Shown piece by piece: positions 1 to 7,151 of a DNA stretch of 8,298 nt. The notes beneath the pieces were generated by a model, which saw only the letters and a program-made list of their open reading frames with translations, ran no database searches and was not told the DNA's origin. Source of the stretch: Acidaminococcaceae bacterium UBA2453 (GTDB lineage: Bacteria; Bacillota; Negativicutes; Acidaminococcales; Acidaminococcaceae); assembly GCA_002342505.1 (NCBI GenBank), contig DDQB01000047.1:1-8298 (forward strand), given 5' to 3'. Numbering within the stretch: position 1 is the stretch's first letter; every line of letters begins with the position of its first letter. The position numbers were made by a program, and so were the translations under genes.

Positions 1-932
1 TCTTCCGCTGTATCCGTCACATAAATGGGCTGATAGTCCGGCGTAGCTTTATACAGCAGCAGCGCCCTCATATAACCCGATAATTCTATCAGTATCTGGC
101 TGATGTCCTTGCCCTGCATCAGCAGTCTGTCAAAAATCAGCAGCGCATCGGTCACGTTTCGCTTTCCTACCGCCTGCACAAGCTCCCGCAAAATTTCCCG
201 TCCGATAATGCCGCGAACGGAACGGACAACTTCCGCGGTAACCGTCTCTGCCATAACGCCGCATTGTTCCAGCAGGCTCAGGGCGTCACGCATACCGCCT
301 TCCGAAGCTGCCGCTATCAGTTCCAGAGCCTCTTTATCCGCCTTGATATCGCTGCCTTCCGCCACTTTTTGCAGATGAGCCACGATTTCTTCCTGGGTAA
401 TGGGATGGAAATCAAACCGCTGGCACCGGGAATGGATGGTAGGTAAAATTTTCTGGGGTTCCGTGGTAGCCAGAATAAACACCACATGCTTGGGCGGCTC
501 TTCCAAAGTCTTCAGCAGAGCGTTGCAGGCTTCCGTTGTCAGCATATGGGCTTCGTCGATGATATAGACCTTGTACCGGCAGTTCACCGGCGCGAAGTCC
601 GCGTTTTTATTCAGATTTTTAATGTCGTCCACGCCCCGGTTGGAAGCAGCGTCCAGCTCCTGCACATCCATAGAGCTGCCGTCTGTAATTTGCCGGCAGT
701 TCAGGCATTCCCCGCAGGGATGGTCCGTAGGCCCGGTTTCACAATTCAGGGCTTTGGCAAAAATACGGGCCGTAGTGGTTTTCCCCGTGCCCCGGGGTCC
801 CGTAAACAGATATGCATGGGCAATACGGCCGCTGGTAAGGGCGTTCATCAAAGCCTGCTTCACAGGAGCCTGTCCAACCAGCGTTTCAAAACTGGAAGGC
901 CGCCAGCGCAGATACAAAGTTTGGTAAGCCAT
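1..932 (-). CDS. dnaX: DNA polymerase III subunit tau/gamma, N-terminal 310 residues (runs off the left edge)
   Basis: This is the clamp-loader ATPase that loads the beta clamp onto primed DNA and, in its tau form, couples the polymerase cores to the replicative helicase in the cytoplasm. The protein starts MAYQTLYLRWRPSSFETLVG, a hallmark of the family. Seen in order: Walker A GPRGTGKT (residues 45-52), the zinc-binding cysteines C64, C73, C76 and C79, Walker B with DEAH (126-129), sensor LATTEP (154-159) and the SRC arginine finger (R169). Domains I and II are complete and most of the oligomerisation domain III is present. The frame is still open at base 1; the family is usually about 550-650 residues, so roughly half is missing through the window boundary and not through mutation. 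The ATG at 932 has an AAAGGA ribosome site about 9 bases upstream. The gene follows tRNA-Ser and the SRP RNA, a gene order known from Bacillus. Confidence 0.97.
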   Translation of the reverse strand, partial: MAYQTLYLRWRPSSFETLVGQAPVKQALMNALTSGRIAHAYLFTGPRGTGKTTTARIFAKALNCETGPTDHPCGECLNCRQITDGSSMDVQELDAASNRGVDDIKNLNKNADFAPVNCRYKVYIIDEAHMLTTEACNALLKTLEEPPKHVVFILATTEPQKILPTIHSRCQRFDFHPITQEEIVAHLQKVAEGSDIKADKEALELIAAASEGGMRDALSLLEQCGVMAETVTAEVVRSVRGIIGREILRELVQAVGKRNVTDALLIFDRLLMQGKDISQILIELSGYMRALLLYKATPDYQPIYVTDTAE

Positions 933-978
933 ATCGCACATCCTTTCCGTATCAGGTAACCTTTCCCAAATCTATTAT

Positions 979-1007
979 ATTATAGTAAAAATTTTAACAA
1001 ATAACAA
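979..1007 (-). promoter_or_regulatory. Sigma-70-type promoter of dnaX
   Basis: On the minus strand a TTGTTA -35 (1002-1007) is followed by a 17-base spacer and a perfect TATAAT -10 (979-984). Transcription would begin near 972, giving a leader of about 40 bases before the dnaX ATG at 932. It sits just downstream of the SRP RNA terminator, so dnaX appears to have independent transcription. A second overlapping TATAAT lies at 974-979, but its spacing is worse. Confidence 0.75.
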
Positions 1008-1030
1008 TGAAAATAATATGAAATTATATT

Positions 1031-1062
1031 AAAAAAGCAGCCTCTTCCCAGAGACTGCTTTC
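1031..1062 (-). terminator. Rho-independent terminator of the SRP RNA gene
   Basis: On the minus strand AGCAGTCTCT, a GGGA loop and AGAGGCTGCT form a 10-pair stem with one G-T wobble, followed by a run of six T. It closes the SRP RNA transcript and separates it from the dnaX promoter. Confidence 0.9.
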
Positions 1063-1067
1063 TGTTA

Positions 1068-1203
1068 GTTTTCCTGTAAGACCGCAGGGCAGGCACCCCC
1101 GCGGCGCATGAAGGGATCCGCTTAGTGCTGCTTCCTTCCGGACCTGACACGGTTCACAGGCCTCCATCGCGCAGGACCTGCCGCTACAGCCTTACAGAAA
1201 AAC
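1068..1203 (-). ncRNA. ffs: Small bacterial signal recognition particle RNA (4.5S-type)
   Basis: This RNA binds Ffh and forms the signal recognition particle that delivers nascent membrane and secreted proteins to FtsY and the translocon. The minus strand carries the nearly invariant apical domain: GTGTCAGGTCC, a GGAA tetraloop, then GGAAGCAGCACTAAG (about 1127-1155). The two ends, near 1191-1203 and 1068-1080, pair over 13 positions with one wobble, as expected for the closing stem of a single long hairpin. At roughly 110-136 bases it is the small form without an Alu domain, unlike the longer scRNA of Bacillus. The exact ends are estimated from the stem. A TATAAA (1213-1218) upstream could be a -10, but no good -35 accompanies it. 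Confidence 0.93.
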
Positions 1204-1220
1204 CATTTGAATTTTATAAG

Positions 1221-1240
1221 AAAAAAGCCGCAACGCGGCA
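1221..1240 (-). terminator. Rho-independent terminator of tRNA-Ser
   Basis: On the minus strand GCCGC, a three-base GTT loop and GCGGC form a compact GC stem (1227-1239) followed by six T. It lies 12 bases beyond the tRNA CCA end. It should separate tRNA-Ser from the SRP RNA, although such a short stem may leak. Confidence 0.8.
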
Positions 1241-1251
1241 TTGTTTGTAAA

Positions 1252-1341
1252 TGGCGGAGAGAGAGGGATTCGAACCCTCGGTACGGTTTCCCGTACACAC
1301 GCTTTCCAGGCGTGCACCTTCAACCGCTCGGTCATCTCTCC
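1252..1341 (-). tRNA. tRNA-Ser, anticodon GGA
   Basis: The 90-base gene folds as a class II tRNA. The acceptor stem GGAGAGA pairs with TCTCTCC, the discriminator base is G and CCA is encoded. The anticodon stem CACGC/GCGTG holds the loop CTGGAAA, so the anticodon is GGA, which reads UCC and UCU. The long variable arm typical of serine tRNAs is a perfect six-pair stem, GTACGG-GAAA-CCGTAC. The T arm is GAGGG/CCCTC with TTCGAAT. It has its own consensus promoter and terminator. Confidence 0.97.
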
Positions 1342-1369
1342 GGTTGTAGGAATTAAAGCTGTAAAATTG

Positions 1370-1394
1370 TACGTGGCTGAACTTCAGCCACGTA
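1370..1394. repeat. 25-base perfect inverted repeat at the tRNA-Ser transcription start
   Basis: TACGTGGCTGAA, one central base, and TTCAGCCACGTA form two perfect 12-base arms. The predicted start of the tRNA-Ser transcript falls at about 1391-1393, so the repeat covers +1 to about +22. It could be an operator in DNA or a hairpin at the very 5' end of the precursor RNA. No T-run follows on the minus strand, so it is not a normal terminator. Confidence 0.8.
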
Positions 1395-1398
1395 AGAT

Positions 1399-1427
1399 AT
1401 TATACGCATAACTGCCAGTTATGTCAA
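1399..1427 (-). promoter_or_regulatory. Consensus sigma-70 promoter of tRNA-Ser
   Basis: On the minus strand a perfect TTGACA (1422-1427), a 17-base spacer and a perfect TATAAT (1399-1404) match the vegetative consensus at every position. The transcript would start near 1391-1393, about 50 bases before the tRNA. This is as strong a promoter as the consensus allows, in keeping with a stable RNA gene. Confidence 0.92.
1407..1423. repeat. 17-base palindrome inside the tRNA-Ser promoter spacer
   Basis: CATAACTG, a central C, and CAGTTATG form two perfect 8-base arms that fill most of the spacer and overlap the first bases of the -35. Its position would suit a dimeric repressor competing with RNA polymerase. 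It is distinct in sequence from the palindrome at 1370-1394. Confidence 0.7.
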
Positions 1428-1488
1428 GTCTTTTTTATTTTTAGCCCGCAGAACGCAGGATCCAATGGCGACAGGCCGCCGTCCTCCG

Positions 1489-2328
1489 TCAGTCTTCGCT
1501 TTCTTCATCCGGCATGACCCAAAGGGTGCGGCTGGAGTTCAGCAGAATATTCTGGGCCGTGCTTCCCATCAGCAGTCCTTTGATGGGGCCCGCCCCGGTA
1601 CGCCCGCTGAAGATCAGGCTGCAGTTCTCTTCTTCCGCCAGCTTGCAAATCTCTTTGGAAGCAGCTCCGCCATCCGCAATGACATACCGTGACTGCACGC
1701 CGAAATTCTGCATTTCGTTGCAAAGCTCCTGCAGCATGTCTTCCGCCATCTCTTTATTTTCGCGCAGCTCTTCATCGCCGCGCACGCCTTCGATCGCATG
1801 CAGGAAGATCACTTCTCCCACATGTTCCCGCAGGTTGCGGATAAAATTCAATGCAATAAGAGACTTTCTTGAAAAATCCGTAGGCAGCAGTACGCGGCGC
1901 AGATAATCATCACATTTGTAATCGCCTTTTGCAACCAGCGTCGGAATATCAATAGCGCGCACCACGTTAAAGGTGCTGCTTCCGCGGAAGGTGCTGGCCC
2001 ATACGCCTTTGCCGTGGGAAGCCATCACCAGCAGGTTGATATCATACTCGTCTACGGCTTTCTGGATTCCGTCCAGCACTTCCGGGTTGCTTTCCCATAA
2101 AATTTTCACCTGATCGTATCCGGCGTTCCGGATATCCTGCGCCAGCCCTTTTAAACGGCTGTACGTCTTTTTATAATAAGAACTTGTTTCCGGCACGTCC
2201 TCCGGTTTTCTGACTACATGGAGAAGATACACTTCCGTCTGCGGATCCGGGCATACGCTGTAAAAAACATCCAGCACGCGGGAAGTAAGTTCTGACAGAT
2301 CCAACGCCATCATTACGCGGGAAAACAT
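1489..2328 (-). CDS. Universal stress protein with two UspA domains
   Basis: A cytoplasmic 279-residue protein of the UspA superfamily, whose members bind nucleotide and support survival under stress; the exact role here is unknown. Two alpha/beta domains lie in tandem, about 1-135 and 143-275, each opening with the usual beta strand (RVMMALDLSE; RRVLLPTDFS). The second domain has the full ATP-binding signature G-2x-G-9x-G-S (GRTG at 242-245, GS at 255-256). In the first, the matching loop SHGKG...RGSS (104-118) is two residues too short, so it probably binds ATP poorly or not at all. The ATG at 2328 has AAGGAG eight bases upstream. It follows the dehydrogenase gene by 116 bases in the same direction. 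I see no promoter of its own and no convincing terminator before the tRNA promoter. Confidence 0.9.
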   Translation of the reverse strand: MFSRVMMALDLSELTSRVLDVFYSVCPDPQTEVYLLHVVRKPEDVPETSSYYKKTYSRLKGLAQDIRNAGYDQVKILWESNPEVLDGIQKAVDEYDINLLVMASHGKGVWASTFRGSSTFNVVRAIDIPTLVAKGDYKCDDYLRRVLLPTDFSRKSLIALNFIRNLREHVGEVIFLHAIEGVRGDEELRENKEMAEDMLQELCNEMQNFGVQSRYVIADGGAASKEICKLAEEENCSLIFSGRTGAGPIKGLLMGSTAQNILLNSSRTLWVMPDEESED

Positions 2329-2444
2329 TTAAGCCACTCCTTTGAAAACGTCCACTTAATCCTTCTGCATCGCAGCTCAGGCTACGACCATTTTTGCGGC
2401 GCGCTTTACCGCGTTCCGCATCATTAACCGTTACAGCAATCCAA

Positions 2445-3848
2445 TCAATACGGGTTCATCACTTTGCCCGGATTTAAAATATCCAACGGGTCCAGCGCCT
2501 TCTTGATGGATTTCATCATCGCCAGTTCTACCGGGTCGGTAAATTTTTCCATGGCGTAGACTTTCTTGGCGCCGATGCCGTGTTCGCCGGAAATGCGCCC
2601 GCCCAGGCTGTATACATACGAATAGGCCGTTTCATGGAAGGCATGCTGCTGTTCTTCCCAGGCCTCATCGCTCATATCGCCTTTCATGTGCTGGAAATGA
2701 AGGTTCCCGTCGCCGGCATGGGCCAGGCAGAACATGGTGAAATCATATTTTTTCGCTTCTTCCGTCAGCGTTTTAATGCAGTTGGCAATCTGGTCAACGG
2801 GAACCACCAGATCATCCGACTGGGCAATCTTGCTCAGGGAACGGGTAGATTCCAGGCAGTTGCGGCGAACGGTCCAGACGCGGTCATCCGCTTCCAGCAC
2901 GTCGATAGCGCCGGACTCTTCGCAGATCTCCGCCAGCTTTTCCATTTTTTCGTCCACTTCTTCTTCGTTAAATGTTTCCATGCTGACGATGAGGTAGCAC
3001 ACGCCTTCATCATAATGAGGCAGCTTGATCTCGCTGTATTCACAGGAACTTTTCAGGAAGTTGCTGTCCATGAATTCCACGCTGGTAGGTTCCAGTCCGG
3101 CCTTTAACAGATTCGGCACCAGTGTGACCGCCTTATCCAGATCGTCGTACACCGCAGCCACATCCACTTTATACGGAGGCAGCGGCAACAGTTTCAGGGT
3201 CGCTTTGCAGATGATGCCCAGCGTACCTTCGGAACCCATGACCAACTGTTCCAGACAGTAACCGGTGCTGCATTTTTTCAGGCGGGAGCCAAGGGTGGTA
3301 ATCTCCCCGGTAGGCGTCACCACTTCCACGGAATACACCTGGTTCCGGGTGGTTCCGTAACGAACCGCTTTGTTCCCTCCCGCATTGGTCGCGATGTTAC
3401 CGCCGATGAGACAGCTCTCTGCACTGCAGGGATCCCCGGCATACAGCATGCCTTTTTCTTTGGCTGCCTGCTGGATATCAATAGTGCGCGCGCCGGCTTC
3501 CGCTACTGCATACATGGCGTCGTTGTTGACCTCCAGAATCTTATTCATCTTTTCCATGTTCAGCACGATGCCGCCCAGAACCGGAATCGCTCCGTCCGAA
3601 ACGCTGGTTCCCGCGCTGCGGGGCGTAACCGGCACCACAAATTTGTTGGCCAGCTTCATAACAGCGGCCACTTCTTCCGTGCTGTTCACCCATACGACAA
3701 CTTCCGGCAGATGCATCAGGCGGGGATCTGTTTCTTCGTCAGTCTTGAAACGGTCCAACGTTTCCGCATCAGTTTTTACGTTGGCCTCGCCCACAACTTT
3801 TTTCAGCTCTTCCAGTAATTCCGGAGTAACGGGATTGTACTTGCTCAT
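2445..3848 (-). CDS. FAD-linked 2-hydroxyacid dehydrogenase, GlcD / D-lactate dehydrogenase family (copy 1)
   Basis: A 467-residue flavoprotein of the VAO/PCMH fold that oxidises a 2-hydroxy acid such as D-lactate, glycolate or 2-hydroxyglutarate to the keto acid and passes electrons to a partner. The FAD-binding half shows PRSAGTSVSDGA (76-87), GDPCSAESCLIGGN (138-151) with ATNAGG after it, and MGSEGTLGI (204-212). The FAD-oxidase C-terminal half shows the paired arginines R328-R329, HAGDGNLH (377-384) and SGEHGIG (420-426). No signal peptide or membrane segment is visible, so it is soluble or peripheral. The start at 3848 was chosen over one 45 bases upstream because of a well-placed AAGGAG. 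It lies 76 bases after its paralogue at 3925-5316. The substrate cannot be read from the sequence; D-lactate is the commonest guess. Confidence 0.9.
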   Translation of the reverse strand: MSKYNPVTPELLEELKKVVGEANVKTDAETLDRFKTDEETDPRLMHLPEVVVWVNSTEEVAAVMKLANKFVVPVTPRSAGTSVSDGAIPVLGGIVLNMEKMNKILEVNNDAMYAVAEAGARTIDIQQAAKEKGMLYAGDPCSAESCLIGGNIATNAGGNKAVRYGTTRNQVYSVEVVTPTGEITTLGSRLKKCSTGYCLEQLVMGSEGTLGIICKATLKLLPLPPYKVDVAAVYDDLDKAVTLVPNLLKAGLEPTSVEFMDSNFLKSSCEYSEIKLPHYDEGVCYLIVSMETFNEEEVDEKMEKLAEICEESGAIDVLEADDRVWTVRRNCLESTRSLSKIAQSDDLVVPVDQIANCIKTLTEEAKKYDFTMFCLAHAGDGNLHFQHMKGDMSDEAWEEQQHAFHETAYSYVYSLGGRISGEHGIGAKKVYAMEKFTDPVELAMMKSIKKALDPLDILNPGKVMNPY

Positions 3849-3856
3849 ACAGAATT

Positions 3857-3862
3857 CTCCTT
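3857..3862 (-). promoter_or_regulatory. Ribosome binding site that fixes the start of dehydrogenase copy 1
   Basis: AAGGAG on the minus strand lies eight bases before the ATG at 3848. The longer in-frame start at 3893 would add 15 residues that read through this ribosome site and have no counterpart in the paralogue. Confidence 0.85.
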
Positions 3863-3924
3863 TGCCGGCGTTCTTTTTTCCGAGACAGCTCACAGGACGC
3901 CAAAATAATTATCCAAGTCTTTCA

Positions 3925-5316
3925 TCACACATTAAAAATCTTGCCCGGGTTCAGGATGTTCTTCGGATCCACCGCCCGCTTGATCATCCGCATGTATTCC
4001 AGTTCCGCAGGTTCCGTGTATTCTTCCATGTAACGCAGCTTTTTGGCGCCGATGCCGTGCTCGCCGGAAAGGCGGCCGCCCAGGCTGTACACATAAGGAT
4101 ACGCTTCCTTATGGAATTTTGCCACGTTCTCATTCCACTCTTCTTCCGTCAAATCCTTCCGGCACATGCAGACATGAAGATTTCCGTCGCCCGCATGTCC
4201 CAGCACCATGACTTCAAAAGGATAATGATCGCCCATGGCTTTAACATGTTCAATGGTTTCCGCCACTTTATGAACGGGAACCACAAAGTCGTCGGTAATA
4301 GTCACGTCGGCCAGAATACGCAGGGATTCCTGGCAGCTGCGGCGCAATGTCCACAGACGATCGTCCGCTTCCAGCACTTCCAGGGCGCCCGCTTCTTCAC
4401 ACAATTCGCTCAGTTTTTCCAGTCCGGTGTCCAGCTGGTCTTCGTCAAAGGTTTCTACCGTAACAAATACAAAGTTCGCAATCTCGCGGTGCGGCACGTC
4501 GATCTCGCAGAAGGTCGTGGTGCTGCGCACAAAACTGTTATCCATAAATTCAATGCTGGTGGGGTTCAGCCCGGCTTTGATCACCGCAGGAACCAGACGG
4601 GCCGCCTTTTCTACCGTATCAAACATAGCCAGCACATCAAACCGGTACGGCGGCAGGGGCTGCAATTTTAACGTAACCTGCGTGATGATGCCCAGCGTGC
4701 CTTCCGAGCCCATGATCAGCTGTTCCAGCGCATAGCCCGTGGTTTTTTTCTTCAGGCAGGCGCCCACGTGCATAATCTCGCCCTGCGGGGTTACTACCGT
4801 CATGCCGTAGACCTGGTCGCGGGTCACACCGTAACGGATGGCTTTGATGCCCCCCGCGTTGGTAGCCAGGTTCCCGCCGATCTGACAGGTCTCCGCGCTG
4901 CTGGGATCCCCGGCGTATACGAGGTTGTGCTCTTTGGCCGCCGCCTGGCATTCCTTCACCAGCGCGCCGGCTTCCGCCACCAGATACAGTCCTTCGGTAT
5001 TTACTTCCAATATTTTGTTCATGCGGCCCATCAATAAAATGATACCGCCGCAGACCGCAATGGCCCCGTCTGCCAGGCTGGTGCCCGCGCTGCGCACCGT
5101 AATCGGGATATTGGCTTCATTGGCCAGCTTCACGATAGCAGCCACTTCTTCCGTAGATCCCGGCGCTACCACAGCCTCCGGCGTATGGAACTTGGCCGGA
5201 TCCGTCTCTTCATCTGTTTTATACTGATCCAGCGTCGCGGCATCCGTATACACATGTTCTTTGCCTGCAATGGCCTGAAGACCCGCAATAAACGTTTCAT
5301 CCACTTTATTGTACAT
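3925..5316 (-). CDS. FAD-linked 2-hydroxyacid dehydrogenase, GlcD / D-lactate dehydrogenase family (copy 2)
   Basis: A 463-residue paralogue of the protein at 2445-3848, colinear with it at an offset of two to three residues. It has every family motif: RSAGTSLADGA (75-85), GDPSSAETCQIGGN (136-149), MGSEGTLGI (202-210), R325-R326, HAGDGNLH (374-381) and SGEHGIG (417-423). Both copies keep the flavin and metal/substrate residues, so both should be active on 2-hydroxy acids. Near the substrate-facing C-terminal half they differ at the residues after HAGDGNLH (VCMCRKDL here, FQHMKGDM in copy 1), which might set substrate or partner choice. The ATG at 5316 follows GGGGGGA with a four-base gap. A possible extended -10 promoter and a GC hairpin lie in the 122-base leader, so this gene may head a two- or three-gene unit with copy 1 and the stress protein. 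No EtfAB, GlcE/GlcF or permease gene is nearby. Confidence 0.9.
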   Translation of the reverse strand: MYNKVDETFIAGLQAIAGKEHVYTDAATLDQYKTDEETDPAKFHTPEAVVAPGSTEEVAAIVKLANEANIPITVRSAGTSLADGAIAVCGGIILLMGRMNKILEVNTEGLYLVAEAGALVKECQAAAKEHNLVYAGDPSSAETCQIGGNLATNAGGIKAIRYGVTRDQVYGMTVVTPQGEIMHVGACLKKKTTGYALEQLIMGSEGTLGIITQVTLKLQPLPPYRFDVLAMFDTVEKAARLVPAVIKAGLNPTSIEFMDNSFVRSTTTFCEIDVPHREIANFVFVTVETFDEDQLDTGLEKLSELCEEAGALEVLEADDRLWTLRRSCQESLRILADVTITDDFVVPVHKVAETIEHVKAMGDHYPFEVMVLGHAGDGNLHVCMCRKDLTEEEWNENVAKFHKEAYPYVYSLGGRLSGEHGIGAKKLRYMEEYTEPAELEYMRMIKRAVDPKNILNPGKIFNV

Positions 5317-5340
5317 AAAATCCCCCCGTACCGGCTGTTA

Positions 5341-5359
5341 CGCGCATCTGAAATGCGCG
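5341..5359. repeat. GC-rich inverted repeat in the leader of dehydrogenase copy 2
   Basis: CGCGCAT, five bases, ATGCGCG: two perfect seven-base arms, ending 25 bases before the ATG. There is no T-run after it on the minus strand, so it is not a terminator. It could be an operator or an mRNA hairpin that affects translation. Confidence 0.55.
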
Positions 5360-5424
5360 CACCCTGCCATAATTCTTTCAGAACATCCTGTTTCAGTTCC
5401 TAAATTTGCATTTATTAATTTATT

Positions 5425-5433
5425 ATTATATCA
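5425..5433 (-). promoter_or_regulatory. Possible extended -10 promoter before the dehydrogenase pair
   Basis: On the minus strand TGATATAAT gives a perfect TATAAT with the TG of an extended -10, immediately after the stop codon of the RocB-like gene. No good -35 lies at the proper distance. The start would be near 5418, leaving a leader of about 100 bases. The surrounding DNA is AT-rich, so chance is a real alternative. Confidence 0.4.
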
Positions 5434-5438
5434 TCTTT

Positions 5439-7085
5439 TCAATCTGATAGCCACACGAACCGCAACAGTTTTTTCAACATTTCCGGATATTCCTGCGTCA
5501 AACTGTAACGATTCACCCGTTCTCCGACCTGGTGCAGATCTTTGCCCCAGGGGCCCAGCAGCAGGAACGGGATGCGCAGACGCTCCAATGCCGCCATGTC
5601 AAACTGATACAATTCGCCCCACAGCGGAGTGTTTGCCTGGTAGACCGGACTCTTTTCCCCTTCCGGCAGACCGCAGTAACTGCAGTCGGAAACGCCGGTA
5701 AAATACGGTTCTATCCGGATATCATTCCACCGTGCCAGCGCCTTTATATATTTTGAGAAACGCTGTTCATGATCCAGTTCCTCACTGCGCACCGCCGGAT
5801 AATACGGCGGCGCAAATCCCAAAAGCACAAGCGGTTCGTCAGCCTGCACAAAATCAAGAGTGCGCTGCATCAGCCACAGGGTAACTTCGGGAAATGTTTT
5901 ATGCTGTTCTTTCAGCAACACAGCCGCCTGTTCCATAATCTCTTTTGAAAAATCAGCAAACCCGTCCCGCTGTTTTGCCTGCTGCCAGAGGGTCACCCAG
6001 GTCTTCACCGCAACAGGCTGCGAAGCATCTGTCACAGCCGCTTTGATTTTCCCAAGGAAGTAAGCCAACACCCGGGCCGGTGTTTTATGAAACGTCAGTA
6101 CATTGCAATAACCTGCAGCCCGGCGGGGCAGTGAAAAATCATATCCGTCCTTCAGATCGCGGACGTACATCCATACCGGCGGCACGGAAAGTTCATCTTC
6201 AAACCGTTCAGTAAAACTTTCATCCCCTTCAGTCGCTGCAACGATACGCGACAATATTCCCAGCGGATTCAAGCCCTCCCGGTAACTGCCTATCTGCACC
6301 AGCTTACCCTGCACCAGCACAACCGGCAGCAGTTTTCCGATGCTCCCTGCCGAAACCACCTGAGTCTTCCCGTCGTCCGTCCTGCGATTCGGTTCTGCAC
6401 AAACAGCCAGACGGTAATCCAGATGATGCGCTTCTTTAATCTTTTCCAGCAACGGCAGCGTTCCCCGCATGCCAACGGAAAAGGATTCTTCATCCGGCAC
6501 GGAAACAAATAAAAGGGCGCCGCGGATTGCTTTTAGTTCTTCTGCCTGCGACTCCGCAACTGTTTCGGACGAAGAAATTTCTTTTCGATCCTCCGATGCA
6601 TCGTCCCCCTTCAGCGCGTTCTCCGCCACTTCGGCCAGCAGCGCCATCTGCGCCGCCGTACCGCCCAGCATGTCGCAGCTTCCGCGACCGAAGATCCATT
6701 CTCCGGAAAGAAGATCCGTATTGGCTTCCGCGGAAAGGGACTCTCTGCTTAAATGTTTCGTAATTTCATCCGGGTCAAAAGCCCAGGGCTCCGCGTCTCC
6801 ATACACGTCCGCCGAAACTACGTCATGGTGTCCCATAAAAACAACGGTCGGCAAAAAATGATCTTCTGCAGTCTCTTTGCTTTTCACTAATGCCCACACG
6901 GTATTGCGACGCAGAGGGTCATCGGGAATCGGGAACGAGCCGCACAATTCCGGATAGTTTTGGAAATACGGAAGCCGGCGGAAGTAATCGATCATCCAGT
7001 TTTCCGCCAAAATTTCATCTTCCGTATTCGTAATGCTTTTCTGCGCCATAAGCCCGCGCAGGATATTCATGATTTCCTGTTCCAT
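5439..7085 (-). CDS. RocB-like M20 family metallopeptidase
   Basis: A 548-residue protein resembling the arginine-utilisation protein RocB of Bacillus, a member of the M20 zinc peptidase/deacylase family. Its true substrate is unsettled even in Bacillus; cleavage of an N-acyl amino acid or small peptide is the usual inference. Metal-ligand motifs are all visible: GHHDVV (H86, D88), GRGSCDMLGG (bridging D138), PDEE with catalytic E199 or E200, AEPNR (E231) and KDLHQVGER (H518). Length matches RocB (about 560). Residues about 158-185 are a polar Glu/Ser-rich insert. No signal peptide is seen, so it is cytoplasmic. The start is uncertain. The ATG at 7085 fits the family N-terminus, but its GGAG is only two bases away. 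A GTG at 7115 would add ten residues with no better ribosome site. It follows the TPR-like gene by 66 bases. Confidence 0.85.
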   Translation of the reverse strand: MEQEIMNILRGLMAQKSITNTEDEILAENWMIDYFRRLPYFQNYPELCGSFPIPDDPLRRNTVWALVKSKETAEDHFLPTVVFMGHHDVVSADVYGDAEPWAFDPDEITKHLSRESLSAEANTDLLSGEWIFGRGSCDMLGGTAAQMALLAEVAENALKGDDASEDRKEISSSETVAESQAEELKAIRGALLFVSVPDEESFSVGMRGTLPLLEKIKEAHHLDYRLAVCAEPNRRTDDGKTQVVSAGSIGKLLPVVLVQGKLVQIGSYREGLNPLGILSRIVAATEGDESFTERFEDELSVPPVWMYVRDLKDGYDFSLPRRAAGYCNVLTFHKTPARVLAYFLGKIKAAVTDASQPVAVKTWVTLWQQAKQRDGFADFSKEIMEQAAVLLKEQHKTFPEVTLWLMQRTLDFVQADEPLVLLGFAPPYYPAVRSEELDHEQRFSKYIKALARWNDIRIEPYFTGVSDCSYCGLPEGEKSPVYQANTPLWGELYQFDMAALERLRIPFLLLGPWGKDLHQVGERVNRYSLTQEYPEMLKKLLRFVWLSD

Positions 7086-7151
7086 TACTCCGCAATTACA
7101 ACCTTTCACTAACACGCAAAGCGCCCGTTTTATGTCCTGCTTACATACAAA

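Noticed and set aside
582..588. GTTCACC occurrence inside dnaX, and other single GTTCAC matches in ffs and dehydrogenase copy 1
   Set aside because: They are isolated, not phased and lie in coding or RNA sequence; a handful of hexamer matches in 8 kb is the chance expectation.
486..959. Plus-strand open frame opposite dnaX
   Set aside because: The minus strand carries unmistakable DnaX motifs over the whole stretch, so this is a shadow frame.
1431..1488. Terminator after the universal stress protein gene
   Set aside because: A weak hairpin exists near 1445-1460 but on the minus strand it is followed by A-rich, not T-rich, sequence.
3849..3893. Upstream start for dehydrogenase copy 1 adding 15 residues
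   Set aside because: The extra codons run through a well-placed AAGGAG that serves the ATG at 3848, and the paralogue has no such extension.
3370..4671. A 433-codon open frame on the plus strand opposite the two dehydrogenases
   Set aside because: It lies wholly antisense to two well-supported genes and across the gap between them, has no family motif, and is rich in Phe/His/Arg as expected for a mirror of coding DNA.
7086..7115. GTG start for the RocB-like gene adding ten residues
   Set aside because: There is no ribosome site before it and the added residues are not typical of the family, although the ATG chosen also has an awkward ribosome site.
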